Assembly (NCBI RefSeq): GCF_015594845.1
Contig: NZ_JADNRK010000001.1
Coordinates: forward strand, 1-64,000
Reading direction: 5' to 3'
Source: Alkalibacter mobilis
Lineage (GTDB): Bacteria; Bacillota; Clostridia; Eubacteriales; Alkalibacteraceae
DNA length: 64,000 nt
The position numbers and the translations under genes were made by a program. The notes below the pieces were generated by a model. It made no database searches. It had not been told where the DNA came from and saw only the letters and a program-made list of their open reading frames with translations. Shown here piece after piece: positions 53,463 to 62,335 of this stretch. Position 1 is the first letter of the stretch; the number at the start of each line of letters is the position of its first letter.

Positions 53463-54422
53463 TTACGCGTACACGTCTTCTGTAACTGACTCAACCGGTG
53501 GTTCCGGACTCTCTTTTGCAAATTCTACGGCCTTTTCCATGTTCTCCTTGGCCTGCTTTTCAACTTGATCCATTTCTTCTTCCGTAGCCATTTTATTGTC
53601 TATCATGAATTTTCTCAGTCTTGCGATAGGATCTTTTTCTTTCCACTCGTTTACTTCTTCTTTTGTCCTATACGCCTGGGCATCGCTCTTTGAATGGCCC
53701 AACCATCTGTAAGTTTTGCTTTCTATCAATACAGGTCCCTTGCCGCTTCTTACTCCTTCAGCAGCCTTTTGTACAGTTTCATATACTTCAATTGGGTCAT
53801 TGCCGTCGACTATTATTCCAGGTATGCCGTAAGATTTCGCCCTGTCTGCAATGTCCTTTATATTCATGTGGTTTGATATGTGAGTAGACATTCCGTACAA
53901 GTTGTTTTCAATAAAGAAAATCACAGGCAGTTTCCAAATTGAAGCCAGGTTCAAAGCTTCATGAAATGATCCTTCATTTGTTGAACCATCTCCTGCATAA
54001 CATAGGACAAGCTTGCCTGTTTTATTATATTGTTGAGTCAGTGCCGCTCCGACTGAAACGCAATACCCACCGCCAACTATACCATTTGCACCAAGGTTAC
54101 CGTTTTCTATGTCGGCTATATGCATCGATCCGCCTTTTCCCTTGCAGTATCCATCGATTTTACCTAATAATTCAGCCATCATTCGGTTGATGTCCAATCC
54201 AAATCCTATTGCCTGGGAGTGCCCCCTGTGGGTAAGGGATGCCAGGTCACCCTTTTCAAGAGCCATTCCTGAAGCAACACCTGAAGCTTCTTGTCCAACT
54301 GACAAGTGAGTCGTTCCATGGACCATGCCTCTTGAGAAGAAATAAGCGACCTTCTCTTCGAATAATCTTGCGTGGTTCATTCTTAAGTACATTTCCATTA
54401 AAGTTTCTTTTGATAATGACAT
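53463..54422 (-). CDS. 2-oxo acid/acetoin dehydrogenase E1 component, alpha subunit
   Basis: A 319-residue TPP-binding E1 alpha subunit. The TPP/Mg motif is GDGSTNEGSFHEALNLAS...ENNLYGMST, the phosphorylation-loop region is YRWLGHSKSDAQAYRT, and HLSVGQEASGV is conserved near the start. Length is that of AcoA-type subunits rather than longer E. coli-like AceE. Acetoin dehydrogenase is favoured over pyruvate dehydrogenase because anaerobes normally use PFOR and because E3 carries a lipoyl domain, but this is not proven. Follows the SorC-type regulator by 23 bases. Confidence 0.93.
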   Translation of the reverse strand: MSLSKETLMEMYLRMNHARLFEEKVAYFFSRGMVHGTTHLSVGQEASGVASGMALEKGDLASLTHRGHSQAIGFGLDINRMMAELLGKIDGYCKGKGGSMHIADIENGNLGANGIVGGGYCVSVGAALTQQYNKTGKLVLCYAGDGSTNEGSFHEALNLASIWKLPVIFFIENNLYGMSTHISNHMNIKDIADRAKSYGIPGIIVDGNDPIEVYETVQKAAEGVRSGKGPVLIESKTYRWLGHSKSDAQAYRTKEEVNEWKEKDPIARLRKFMIDNKMATEEEMDQVEKQAKENMEKAVEFAKESPEPPVESVTEDVYA

Positions 54423-54445
54423 TTTACTACCTCCTTGATTTCATG

Positions 54446-55423
54446 CTACTGTTTTTTTAAAAGTGCTTTGGCTGTGTCGGAGTCAGTGATAAGTACATCC
54501 ACTAATCCGCCTTTAATACCACCATAAATCGCATTGATTTTTTCTCTGGTTCCCGATACACAAATTTTCATGGGTATTTTTTTCAAGTCTTCAATATCCG
54601 GACACATGAGTCTGTCGTAAAAATCAGCTTCAATCAAATTTCCCTGGATATCAAAATATCTAAACAAAAAATTCCCTACAGCTCTTTTGCTGTTGAGGTA
54701 CTCCAGTTCCTGGTCTCCAAGCATGTTCTCCTTAAACGGAGACACGGATTTGCCCAAACTGGCTATACTTATCATTGCCATGTCGCATTTTTTCGCCATG
54801 TCAAATATTTGAGCGATGGAGGATTCTTGCATTAGAATATTTTTGGTTTCACTGTTGTCTACAAATAGCGGATTATGCATAAGATATGGTTTTGCCCCAA
54901 GTTTTAATGAAATATCCTTGGTGATTTCACCCGATTGGCTCGACAACTGATTCTTTAATTGACCCTCAATGAACTGATCTGCAGAAAATACTCCGCCGGC
55001 AAGTTGTACCACCGACAAATTGTAATTAGTCTTTTCCCTCAAAATATGTTGAGAAGCATATGCCAGAGTCCTTCCCCAGGCAACACCAAGCACCATATCG
55101 TGCTTTAAAGTTCTATCAAGATACTCTGCAGCGGCGATTCCCAATGAATCCATGGTCATGTGAGCAGTATCCCTTGTAGAAACCACTATAACTTCTTTCA
55201 AGCCGAAAGCTTTCTCAAGGTTTTGCTCAAGATCTATATAGTCGTCAAAGGAATCATCAATTACGATTTTCACTACTCCTTCGGGTATCAGTTTTTGAAC
55301 TATCCTGCCTACTTTCTGTCTTGACAAGCTCATTCTTTCAGCTATCTCTTCCTGTGTAAGTTTGTCATTATAATAGTATTTTGCTATTTTGATCATCTGT
55401 CTTCGCTTTTCTTCTTTGGTCAA
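54446..55423 (-). CDS. SorC/DeoR-type sugar-binding transcriptional regulator
   Basis: A 325-residue regulator with an N-terminal winged helix-turn-helix (LTQEEIAERMSLSRQKVGRIVQ, quoted in part, about residues 18-38) and a C-terminal SorC effector-binding domain (NagB-like fold) with GVAWGRTLAYAS and CVSGTREKINAIYGG. Start is TTG with AAGGCGG. It leads the operon before E1 alpha and so likely controls itself and the dehydrogenase in response to a phosphorylated sugar or related effector. Operator-like palindrome lies 22 bases upstream. Confidence 0.9.
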   Translation of the reverse strand: MTKEEKRRQMIKIAKYYYNDKLTQEEIAERMSLSRQKVGRIVQKLIPEGVVKIVIDDSFDDYIDLEQNLEKAFGLKEVIVVSTRDTAHMTMDSLGIAAAEYLDRTLKHDMVLGVAWGRTLAYASQHILREKTNYNLSVVQLAGGVFSADQFIEGQLKNQLSSQSGEITKDISLKLGAKPYLMHNPLFVDNSETKNILMQESSIAQIFDMAKKCDMAMISIASLGKSVSPFKENMLGDQELEYLNSKRAVGNFLFRYFDIQGNLIEADFYDRLMCPDIEDLKKIPMKICVSGTREKINAIYGGIKGGLVDVLITDSDTAKALLKKQ

Positions 55424-55444
55424 TATCTCACCGCCTTTTGAAAA

Positions 55445-55460
55445 GTGAGAATATGCTCAC
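55445..55460. promoter_or_regulatory. Candidate operator of the SorC-type regulator
   Basis: GTGAG-AATATG-CTCAC is a 16-bp near-perfect palindrome 22 bases before the regulator's start. A related half-site (GAGTATTTGCTTAC) lies just beyond. It fits autoregulation of the dehydrogenase operon. The rest of the gap up to 55620 shows nothing else. Confidence 0.5.
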
Positions 55461-55621
55461 CTATCGAGTATTTGCTTACTTAATTGTATGATACCACTAT
55501 TTTCTGGGCACTTCAACAATATCTGAAATTTTTTTTAATCAACAGACATTATTCTTATACCACTTTAGAGAGTTATTAATCTCTTTTGAGCTTTTTCTCA
55601 CTATTTGCAACCCAATTAAAA

Positions 55622-55645
55622 AAGCAGGCGCCTCAGGCACCTGCA
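55622..55645 (-). terminator. Terminator after rplY
   Basis: GCAGGCGCC pairs with GGCACCTGC across a TCA loop, followed by six T on the minus strand. Confidence 0.85.
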
Positions 55646-55661
55646 AATTATTAAACTTCAA

Positions 55662-56276
55662 TTATTCTGTTTCCTCTTCTTCTTCACCGATCAGCACAGG
55701 CTCGGTTCTTTCCTCTTCCTCACTCTCCTCTTCTTCAACTCTGAATTGAGACAAGGAAACAACCACTTCTTCAGGATCGTTCAGTATCTTGACACCTTCT
55801 CCCGCAACAAGTTCCGCAACGGTAAAGTGTTCTCCTACTTTTAATTCGGCAACATCCAGATGAATGCTCTTTGGTATGCTGTCTGACAAGCACTCAGCCT
55901 CTACATAATCCAGATGATGGACCAAAGCTCCTTCGTTGTGCAGACTTTCCGCATTTTCCAAATGAACCGGCACTGCCACCACAACCTTTTGATCTTTTCC
56001 TACCTGCATAAAATCCGCATGCAAGACATTTCCCAGTATTGCATCCTTTTGAATATCTTTCAACATTACATGATAAGGTTTACCGTTCATTTCCAAATCA
56101 AGAATTGCATTGCTGCCCAGTTCTTTTAGAATGGTATCCATATCTTTTCTGCTTAAAGATATGCTTTCAGGGGTTTTATTCTTTCCATAAACTACACCGG
56201 GGATAAAATCTTCTCTTCGCAGTTTGTTGGACGCCCCGGAACCAGTCTCGTCTCTTTTAACGCAACTTATTTTCAT
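55662..56276 (-). CDS. rplY: 50S ribosomal protein L25/Ctc
   Basis: A 204-residue general-stress (Ctc) type L25 that binds 5S rRNA. The N-terminal L25 domain (about residues 1-95, RRED-FIPGVVYG) is followed by the TL5-type beta domain with HLDYVEAECLSDSIPKSIHLDV, and an acidic tail rich in Glu. Length matches Ctc forms. ATG has GGAGG nine bases upstream. It is a single gene with its own terminator. Confidence 0.95.
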   Translation of the reverse strand: MKISCVKRDETGSGASNKLRREDFIPGVVYGKNKTPESISLSRKDMDTILKELGSNAILDLEMNGKPYHVMLKDIQKDAILGNVLHADFMQVGKDQKVVVAVPVHLENAESLHNEGALVHHLDYVEAECLSDSIPKSIHLDVAELKVGEHFTVAELVAGEGVKILNDPEEVVVSLSQFRVEEEESEEEERTEPVLIGEEEEETE

Positions 56277-56360
56277 AATTTTTTCCTCCCGTATGTTAGT
56301 CTTACTGCCTCATTATACCATATTTTATAAAATAATTCTTCTGCTTTACAAATTCTCTGA

Positions 56361-57167
56361 TCAACCGGCCTTTTTATATCTAATAATGTTTTCTTCATTC
56401 AAAAATTCATAAGCGTCGTTTATTTCTTGAAATCTCTTTGTCGCATCTGCAGATTTATTGATATCCGGATGGAATTTTTTGGCCAGACTTCTATAGGCGC
56501 TCTTGATTTTTGAAGTGTCAGAATCTGTATCTACATTCAATATTTTGCAACTCTTCTCGTATTCCTGTTTGAACATGCTTTCTGAATTTTGAAAACCGCC
56601 AAATCCCCCAAAATTTTCCCGCTGGTTACTTTGATAACCACCGTAATTCGTGTAAGAACGCTGCCATTGGTTTCCCTGTTGACTGTTCCATTGCCTGAAG
56701 GTTTCCTGCCATTGACGCTGTTGTTCAAATCTTTGACGTTCCCTTTCTTTTCTTGACTTTTCTTCCTCGGTTCTTCTGAATTCTTCAGCATAACCTGAAA
56801 ATCTGCTGTATCTTCTCTCTTTCCCGTCAATGTATTCAAAAGCAATATCCTCAAAATACCCAACAATAGAATATTGGGCGTACTTTAAAAAGTATGCCAG
56901 CCTTCTGCTCAATCCGGGGAAGAATATCAAAAATCCCAAAGTCAACAATATTTTGCTGTCGAACAACAACAGCAGTCCAAAAGGTCCTGTAAACAAAAAG
57001 AAAAACAGACATCCCCCTGCCCCCAGCAAACCAAAGAGACTTCGCCCCAGTCCGCTTACAAGGTTCGCCATAAAATTAAACGACTTGATCAATATTTCCA
57101 AAACCCGAGACACAAATGATACCGAGTATTTTATGATCCTTCCTGCAAATGTTTTGATTTGATCCAT
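56361..57167 (-). CDS. Membrane-anchored protein with C-terminal J domain
   Basis: A 268-residue DnaJ-like protein in reversed layout: one or two membrane segments near the N-terminus (about residues 40-80), a charged helical part, a Gln/Asn/Gly-rich linker (about residues 150-195), and a C-terminal J domain with the DnaK-stimulating HPD in KKFHPDINKS. The linker looks disordered. It would recruit DnaK to the membrane. It lies 31 bases after the small zinc-ribbon membrane protein in the same direction. ATG has AAGGAG 11 bases upstream. Confidence 0.82.
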   Translation of the reverse strand: MDQIKTFAGRIIKYSVSFVSRVLEILIKSFNFMANLVSGLGRSLFGLLGAGGCLFFFLFTGPFGLLLLFDSKILLTLGFLIFFPGLSRRLAYFLKYAQYSIVGYFEDIAFEYIDGKERRYSRFSGYAEEFRRTEEEKSRKERERQRFEQQRQWQETFRQWNSQQGNQWQRSYTNYGGYQSNQRENFGGFGGFQNSESMFKQEYEKSCKILNVDTDSDTSKIKSAYRSLAKKFHPDINKSADATKRFQEINDAYEFLNEENIIRYKKAG

Positions 57168-57198
57168 ATTGAAAATTACTCCTTCGCATAAAAGTTCT

Positions 57199-57591
57199 TT
57201 ACGTCTTTTTTATTGATTTGGTGTTGCATTTTGGACAAGTTACAATTATCTTGTTTTTTCCCTTTGGCACCCTCAATGTGGTACTGCAACTTTCACATTT
57301 AAAGTATTTATAATTTTTTCTGTCTCTTATTCTTGATTTCAGTTTCTGTAATTTAGAGTAAAGAGGGCTGATCCAAATATGAAATTTGTAGTTTTCCATT
57401 CTTCTCTTGTTTATATCTTTTGAAAATATTCTGTACACGGCAATTCCCAGTGGCAGGTAACTGATGTACAACAATATTTCAGTTGAGAAAAGATTTCCAA
57501 GCAAGGTCATGATCATGGCAAGTCCCAAAATATAAAACGACAGTTGGTCTCCTCCGTATCTTCCCTGCATTATTTTCTTTATTCCATTCAT
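57199..57591 (-). CDS. Small membrane protein with C-terminal zinc ribbon
   Basis: A 130-residue protein with two hydrophobic segments (about residues 18-55) and a C-terminal zinc ribbon, CESC...CPKC. The middle is very basic. No known family is recognised. It is immediately upstream of the membrane J-protein; the two may work together in the membrane, for example as an adaptor and chaperone recruiter. Start has no strong ribosome-binding site. Confidence 0.6.
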   Translation of the reverse strand: MNGIKKIMQGRYGGDQLSFYILGLAMIMTLLGNLFSTEILLYISYLPLGIAVYRIFSKDINKRRMENYKFHIWISPLYSKLQKLKSRIRDRKNYKYFKCESCSTTLRVPKGKNKIIVTCPKCNTKSIKKT

Positions 57592-57676
57592 TCGATCACT
57601 TCTTTCAAATTCGTATGATAAACAGTATACAGTATATATTTTTTTTCTGAAAATTAGCTTAATTTCAAAAAAATAA

Positions 57677-57708
57677 AGATCCGATACCGAAAAACAGATA
57701 TCGGATCA
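57677..57708 (-). terminator. Hairpin after the metallopeptidase gene
   Basis: GATCCGATA and TATCGGATC form a 9-bp stem, with the T run on the minus strand a little further on. Confidence 0.65.
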
Positions 57709-58086
57709 TAAATTATTTTTTTTATTGTTCAGGTAGTTTTCCAAATATTTTCGATCTTCGATTTCCAAATGTCTCTCTCCTGCCATTGACTCCAGATGAT
57801 GAATAAATTCGTGCTTCAAAGTTTTGGTCAACTTCTCCTTCAATTTTTTCTTACTCAAATTACCGTATATTCTCATAAAAGACCCGTAATACAGGGTTAT
57901 GTACCTTCCCATAACTCCCCCCCGATGATACTGACCCAGGATAAAGAGATCTCCACTATCCGAGATATCGTTGGTTTTAACCTCTGGCAATAGAATGATC
58001 CCTCCGTTCAAGTCTTTGAACAATAATTCCGGGAACTCTTCGATTATTTCCTCAAGCAAAATTTCCATTTCATCTATTGTGATCAT
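57706..58086 (-). CDS. Metallopeptidase family protein (zincin-like)
   Basis: A 126-residue protein with the zinc motif HEFIHHLE (about residues 92-99) in the arrangement of the small 'possible zinc metallo-peptidase' (DUF1025/MPP-like) family. Short, without a signal peptide, so probably cytoplasmic. Substrate unknown. ATG has AAGAGG. It follows the unknown 205-residue gene by 15 bases. Confidence 0.8.
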   Translation of the reverse strand: MITIDEMEILLEEIIEEFPELLFKDLNGGIILLPEVKTNDISDSGDLFILGQYHRGGVMGRYITLYYGSFMRIYGNLSKKKLKEKLTKTLKHEFIHHLESMAGERHLEIEDRKYLENYLNNKKNNL

Positions 58087-58101
58087 TCAAATCCTCTTCA
58101 T

Positions 58102-58719
58102 TCAATTTTTTGCAAACTGCACCAACTCGTCGTTCATATCCCGCATTTCCTTGGATGTAAATCCATTATGATTCCAAATCCGGGTATTATCGCAAGTTTC
58201 ACTTACCAGTTTTAAAAGATGGTCCAATTGCTCAGCATCTTTAAAGGCTATTCCCCTGTGCTCGAATAATTCCATGAATTCTTCAGCTGAAAAGCACATT
58301 TCACAATAGCCTTGTATGTCTTCAGCCAACATCGTAGCCTTTTTCCGGTCCCCGTCATAAAAATTTAGCGTGATGTGATCCAGCAATCGGGTGTACTCTT
58401 CGGTGATTTCAAAATATAAACCATTCTTATATTTAAGCAATTCCTCCTTGTCGGGGACATAGAAGGGTTTATTCTTTTTTTCTTCCATGTAAAACTCAAA
58501 TTCATCAAATTCCATTATGGTCTCGTGAACAAAATAATTGCCAAATACCTCGATAAAATTCTTTTCCATCTCCCGATGAGCCGTATTTAAATAGCTGTCA
58601 ATGGTTTTTGTGCTGATTTTGTCTGAATGTTGCATGTTATATATCTGCACCACCCTGTTTTTATGCACGAATCCATATAAATTTGTCAACGATATGATGT
58701 AGTCTACAACTCTCTCCAT
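58102..58719 (-). CDS. Protein of unknown function
   Basis: A 205-residue soluble, mostly helical and acidic protein. No known domain is recognised. It begins MERVVDYIISLTN, and Cys residues occur in GYCEMCFS. The ATG at 58719 is chosen because GGGGGG lies upstream. It is in a two-gene unit with the metallopeptidase. A hairpin (58746-58773) lies in the 200-base region upstream, which otherwise holds nothing clear. Confidence 0.6.
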   Translation of the reverse strand: MERVVDYIISLTNLYGFVHKNRVVQIYNMQHSDKISTKTIDSYLNTAHREMEKNFIEVFGNYFVHETIMEFDEFEFYMEEKKNKPFYVPDKEELLKYKNGLYFEITEEYTRLLDHITLNFYDGDRKKATMLAEDIQGYCEMCFSAEEFMELFEHRGIAFKDAEQLDHLLKLVSETCDNTRIWNHNGFTSKEMRDMNDELVQFAKN

Positions 58720-58745
58720 TAAATATCCCCCCGGAAAAGGCACGG

Positions 58746-58773
58746 CTCCAATACTATTAGTATCGGAGCCTTT
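58746..58773 (-). terminator. Hairpin between the GerMN gene and the unknown gene
   Basis: GGCTCCGATACTA pairs with AGTATTGGAGCC with one mismatch. No long T tract follows; could be a weak terminator or an attenuator-like leader. Confidence 0.4.
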
Positions 58774-58917
58774 TGTACGCTGGTGCATATCAGACAAAAC
58801 TCTGCTATCATGTTGAAATGAAACGTCTTGTCGTAAAAACCCCTCGAAAACTATTATTGCATTAATCTCGGGATTTTACAAGATTCAAAAGCTGATTTTT
58901 GGTCAATTTCTTTAATT

Positions 58918-60009
58918 TTATTCCAACTCTTCCGCATCTTCCATATTTACTGTAAGATACTCACCTTGCTGCAACAAAATATGACCTGATTCATATAGGT
59001 CGCCATCTAGAGTCAAAAGAATCCTCTCTACACCGTAGTAGTTTCCTATAGTATTCGCCAATGCTTGCAATATCATGCTTTCATATGCTGCACCAGCATT
59101 CATTTCAGTTACAAAATCTCCGCTCACATCTATGTATACCATGCCGTCGTTATTCAAATAGAGCCAGTTTATTTCGGTATTCTCGGTCAAGACAGTGCTT
59201 GGAGATTCATTTTTATATTCTTTTTCCAAAACCTTTCGGGTTATGTCATTGGTTTCGAATTCTACCGGTTTTGTCTGATAGTAGTAAGTTTCATCATCGA
59301 GAGAAGGATAGAAAAACATTATATGCTGAGTTAATTTTACATCTTCATACATATTTTTCAAAGTAGATGTTATCTCTTCTCCTTCAGTTTTGAAAACTGA
59401 CTTAATGAGACCCAAATCTTTTGCGTAATAATCTGTCGAAGTTTGACCTTCCACCTGGGCAAACTCAGTACTTACCTCTATAGCTTTATAAACGCCCATT
59501 GGTGTCGTAACGCTTACATCAATACTTGTTATGGTACGAACACTTCCATCCTCTAAAGTCCAACTGTTGCCGACTTCTATGGGTTCGGCAAGAAGCACTT
59601 CGTTTCTGTTTACTTTGTTTATCTTGTTCTCCCGATAGTAAACCTCGCCTTCAAAATATAATTTAGTAATTTTGTCGTCCCCAACTTCAATCACTTGTAT
59701 GGTTTCGCTTCCACCATTGTTTATCCTTGATTGAACCTTGTTTCCTTCAAGATAATCGATATACAAATCGTAAGAAGCGAATTCATTTCCCATGCCTTCG
59801 TACACGTAGTGAACATTTTCTCTCAATGGATAATAATCCTCCACATTTAAAACGATGGGTTCATTATCGCCGTCTCCGTTGCCACCGTTATCTCCATTGT
59901 CACCGTTGTCACCATTGTCTCCGTTGTCCGTCTGACCATTTCCACAAGCCGCTGCAACAAAAATCATTGCCAAAACCAAAAACACGATAAAAAGCTTGCT
60001 GTTCTTCAC
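58918..60009 (-). CDS. GerMN-domain lipoprotein with (NGD)n linker
   Basis: A 363-residue lipoprotein: signal peptide with lipobox VAAAC (Cys22), a spacer of NGD repeats (about residues 25-48), a middle beta domain (about 50-210), and a C-terminal GerMN domain (about 240-355, YIDVSGDF...AAYESMILQALANTI...LTLDG). GerM in Bacillus is a spore/cell-wall lipoprotein. Start is GTG with GAGG upstream. The NGD region is a 9-bp-unit DNA repeat. It is transcribed alone. Confidence 0.88.
   Translation of the reverse strand: MKNSKLFIVFLVLAMIFVAAACGNGQTDNGDNGDNGDNGDNGGNGDGDNEPIVLNVEDYYPLRENVHYVYEGMGNEFASYDLYIDYLEGNKVQSRINNGGSETIQVIEVGDDKITKLYFEGEVYYRENKINKVNRNEVLLAEPIEVGNSWTLEDGSVRTITSIDVSVTTPMGVYKAIEVSTEFAQVEGQTSTDYYAKDLGLIKSVFKTEGEEITSTLKNMYEDVKLTQHIMFFYPSLDDETYYYQTKPVEFETNDITRKVLEKEYKNESPSTVLTENTEINWLYLNNDGMVYIDVSGDFVTEMNAGAAYESMILQALANTIGNYYGVERILLTLDGDLYESGHILLQQGEYLTVNMEDAEELE
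59866..59932 (-). repeat. 9-bp-unit tandem repeat coding for NGD
   Basis: Imperfect copies of a 9-bp unit (on the plus strand, CCGTTGTCA and variants) encode consecutive Asn-Gly-Asp triplets right after the lipobox. Copy-number changes would stay in frame and alter linker length. Confidence 0.85.
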
Positions 60010-60204
60010 CGCTTTTCCTCTCCTTTACACTTATTTTCCAGTTATGATTCATCTCTTTCTAATTTCTTCTTTATTCTTAATTCTTTTCGCCTACTGCTCT
60101 TTTCTCCCCACTTGGATCTCACACCTTACTTATACTACCTTGCGACCTTCATCAATCATGTTTACAGTAAATTTACCATTTTGATGCGATTATGACGAAC
60201 TAAT

Positions 60205-60233
60205 TTGATAAAAGTGTATTGTAAAAATTAATA
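60205..60233 (+). promoter_or_regulatory. Promoter of the serpin gene
   Basis: TTGATA and TTAATA are separated by 17 bases, 65 bases before the start codon. A perfect palindrome GTAAATTTAC (60164-60173) lies just upstream. The rest of the 287-base gap toward GerMN is pyrimidine-rich without other clear features. Confidence 0.5.
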
Positions 60234-60297
60234 TTCGGGAACTTTTTCTCTTTCCCTGCGTCAAAATCATTGAAGATACAAAAGGAGTGACTCAGAA

Positions 60298-61575
60298 TTG
60301 AAAAATAATAATGTTTCATTTGGAAGATTGGTACTTGTATTCGTGTTGGTCGGGATCATCCCTGCGATTCTTTTTCTGACTTCTTGTTCAACGACTTCAA
60401 TTCAGATCGAATCTACGGATTTAATGAAAGGCATGACTCCAGTGGTCACGGACGGCAAGGAAACCGACTCCATTTTCATTGAGCGCAATATGGACTTTTC
60501 TTTAGATTTGCTCAAAGGATCGTTAAAAGATGATAAAAACACATTGCTTTCTCCCTTATCGGTAATGCTAGCCCTATCCATGACCGCCAACGGAGCGGAA
60601 AACAATACTTTATCACAAATGGAAGAAGTGCTTGGTCAAGACCTTACTATCCAGGTTTTAAACGAATACCTGCATACGTACACGAACAACTTGCCCAGCA
60701 AAGACAAGTCAAAGCTTTCCATAGCCAACTCCATCTGGTTTAGAGATGATGAGGACAGATTGCACGTTGAGGATGAATTTTTACAAACTAATGCCGATTA
60801 CTACGGCGCCTCTGCCTATAAATCGGCATTTGACGAACAGACACTGACAGATATAAATCATTGGGTCAAAAATAAAACTGATGGGTTGATCGAAAAAATC
60901 ATCGATCAAATCGATGAAGATACGGTCATGTATTTGATCAATGCAATGGTGTTTGATGGTGAATGGAAAAACATCTACCGCGAAGAACAACTTAGTACCG
61001 GCATTTTCACTGCATCAGATTCCAAAGAACAAAATGCAAGTTACATGACTTCTGAAGAAAACATTTTCTTGTCAGATGGATCTTCAACTGGTTTTATAAA
61101 ACCTTACGTCGACGAAGATTACAGCTTTTTTGCCATACTGCCCAACGAAAATACGACTGTCGAAAAATATTTAAACGGCCTGGACTCCCAATCGCTGTTA
61201 AACATGTTTGACAACAAAGAGGATACTTTAGTAACGGCTACCACACCCAAGTTCAAATTTGAATACGAGCTAAAAATGAATGACCTTCTAAAATCTTTAG
61301 GAATGACTGACGCATTTGATCCGAAAGTCGCCGATTTATCCAAATTGGGCAGATCCTCAAGAGGAAATCTGTTTATTGGTGATGTTATTCATAAAACTTT
61401 CATAAGCGTTGACGAAAAAGGTACAAAGGCCGGTGCCGTGACCAAGGTTGAGGTAAAGGACGAATCCTACGTGGAAACAAAAACAGTCAAACTTGACAGG
61501 CCTTTTATATTCGGAATTTTGGACAATCGAACTGACCTGCCACTGTTTATAGGAGTCCTTAACAAACTCGATTGA
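60298..61575 (+). CDS. Serpin (serine protease inhibitor) lipoprotein
   Basis: A 425-residue serpin. A signal peptide with lipobox LTSC (about residue 30) predicts membrane anchoring. Serpin hallmarks: NANGA-type SMTANGAEN, FDGEWKN, and the C-terminal DRPFIFGILDN...PLFIGVLN. The hinge EKGTKAGAVT is close to the consensus for an inhibitory serpin. If the standard numbering holds, the reactive bond is Glu-Ser (KDES). Target protease unknown. Start is TTG with GGAG 10 bases upstream. A terminator follows. Confidence 0.9.
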   Translation: MKNNNVSFGRLVLVFVLVGIIPAILFLTSCSTTSIQIESTDLMKGMTPVVTDGKETDSIFIERNMDFSLDLLKGSLKDDKNTLLSPLSVMLALSMTANGAENNTLSQMEEVLGQDLTIQVLNEYLHTYTNNLPSKDKSKLSIANSIWFRDDEDRLHVEDEFLQTNADYYGASAYKSAFDEQTLTDINHWVKNKTDGLIEKIIDQIDEDTVMYLINAMVFDGEWKNIYREEQLSTGIFTASDSKEQNASYMTSEENIFLSDGSSTGFIKPYVDEDYSFFAILPNENTTVEKYLNGLDSQSLLNMFDNKEDTLVTATTPKFKFEYELKMNDLLKSLGMTDAFDPKVADLSKLGRSSRGNLFIGDVIHKTFISVDEKGTKAGAVTKVEVKDESYVETKTVKLDRPFIFGILDNRTDLPLFIGVLNKLD

Positions 61576-61603
61576 TTTCGAAATTTAAATATCACCATAT
61601 AAA

Positions 61604-61637
61604 ATGAGCAGTCGCCCTGTAGCGCCTGCTCGTTTTT
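61604..61637 (+). terminator. Terminator after the serpin gene
   Basis: GAGCAG pairs with CTGCTC around a GC-rich inner stem, followed by GTTTTTG. It abuts the stop of the convergent deacetylase gene. Confidence 0.75.
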
Positions 61638-61639
61638 GT

Positions 61640-62335
61640 TTATTGAGGAATTATCAAAACCTGACCTACGTAAATATAATTTGTATTTGTGATCTTATTG
61701 GCTACGGCTATCGCCTGCACTGTTACACCGTATTTTTGCGATATTGCCCAAAGGGTATCTCCTGCTTTAACAGTGTATTTCAGCTCCGTTGTTGGAGCAG
61801 GCACAGGCTGAGTCGATGTTCCCGGTATCACTAAAACTTGCCCCACATATATGTAATTTACATTGGAGATTTTGTTCGCTGTTGCTATGGACTGTATTGT
61901 CACCCCATACTTTTGAGCAATTGCTGAAAGTGTATCCCCTGCTTTTACCGTATATTTTGTATCGGTCGTGGGGGTTGGCACAGGAGCAGGTTGTGGTGCA
62001 GGTGTCGAAGAAGATGACGGTATCTTTAATACCTGTCCCACGTAAATATAGTTGGCATTCGTTATATTGTTCAGTGAAGTTATCGACTGTACGGTCACAT
62101 TGTATTTTTGTGCTATAGCCCAGAGCGTGTCTCCTGATTTTACAGTGTAGTTGATCGTTGTAACGGGAGCAGGGTCTGGGGTGGGTGAAACAGATCCCGT
62201 AGGTATTATTAATGTCTGCCCTACATAAATGTAGTTTACGTTGCTAATGTTATTTGCAGTTGCAATTGCCTGTATCGTTACTCCGTATTTTTGTGCTATG
62301 GATGACAGTGTATCGCCTGATTTTACCACATAGGT
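61640..62335 (-). repeat. Four LysM-coding DNA repeats
   Basis: The four LysM units, with linkers, recur every 165-200 bases and share stretches of near-identical DNA such as the AATTGCTGAAAGTGTATC/ATGCCCA-type and GTAAATATA(A/G)T(T)T blocks. They are candidates for recombination-driven changes in domain number. Confidence 0.7.

Noticed and set aside
61640-62335. Regularly spaced repeats considered as a CRISPR array
   Set aside because: The repeats are LysM-coding units of 165-200 bases with in-frame linkers, not short repeats with unique spacers.
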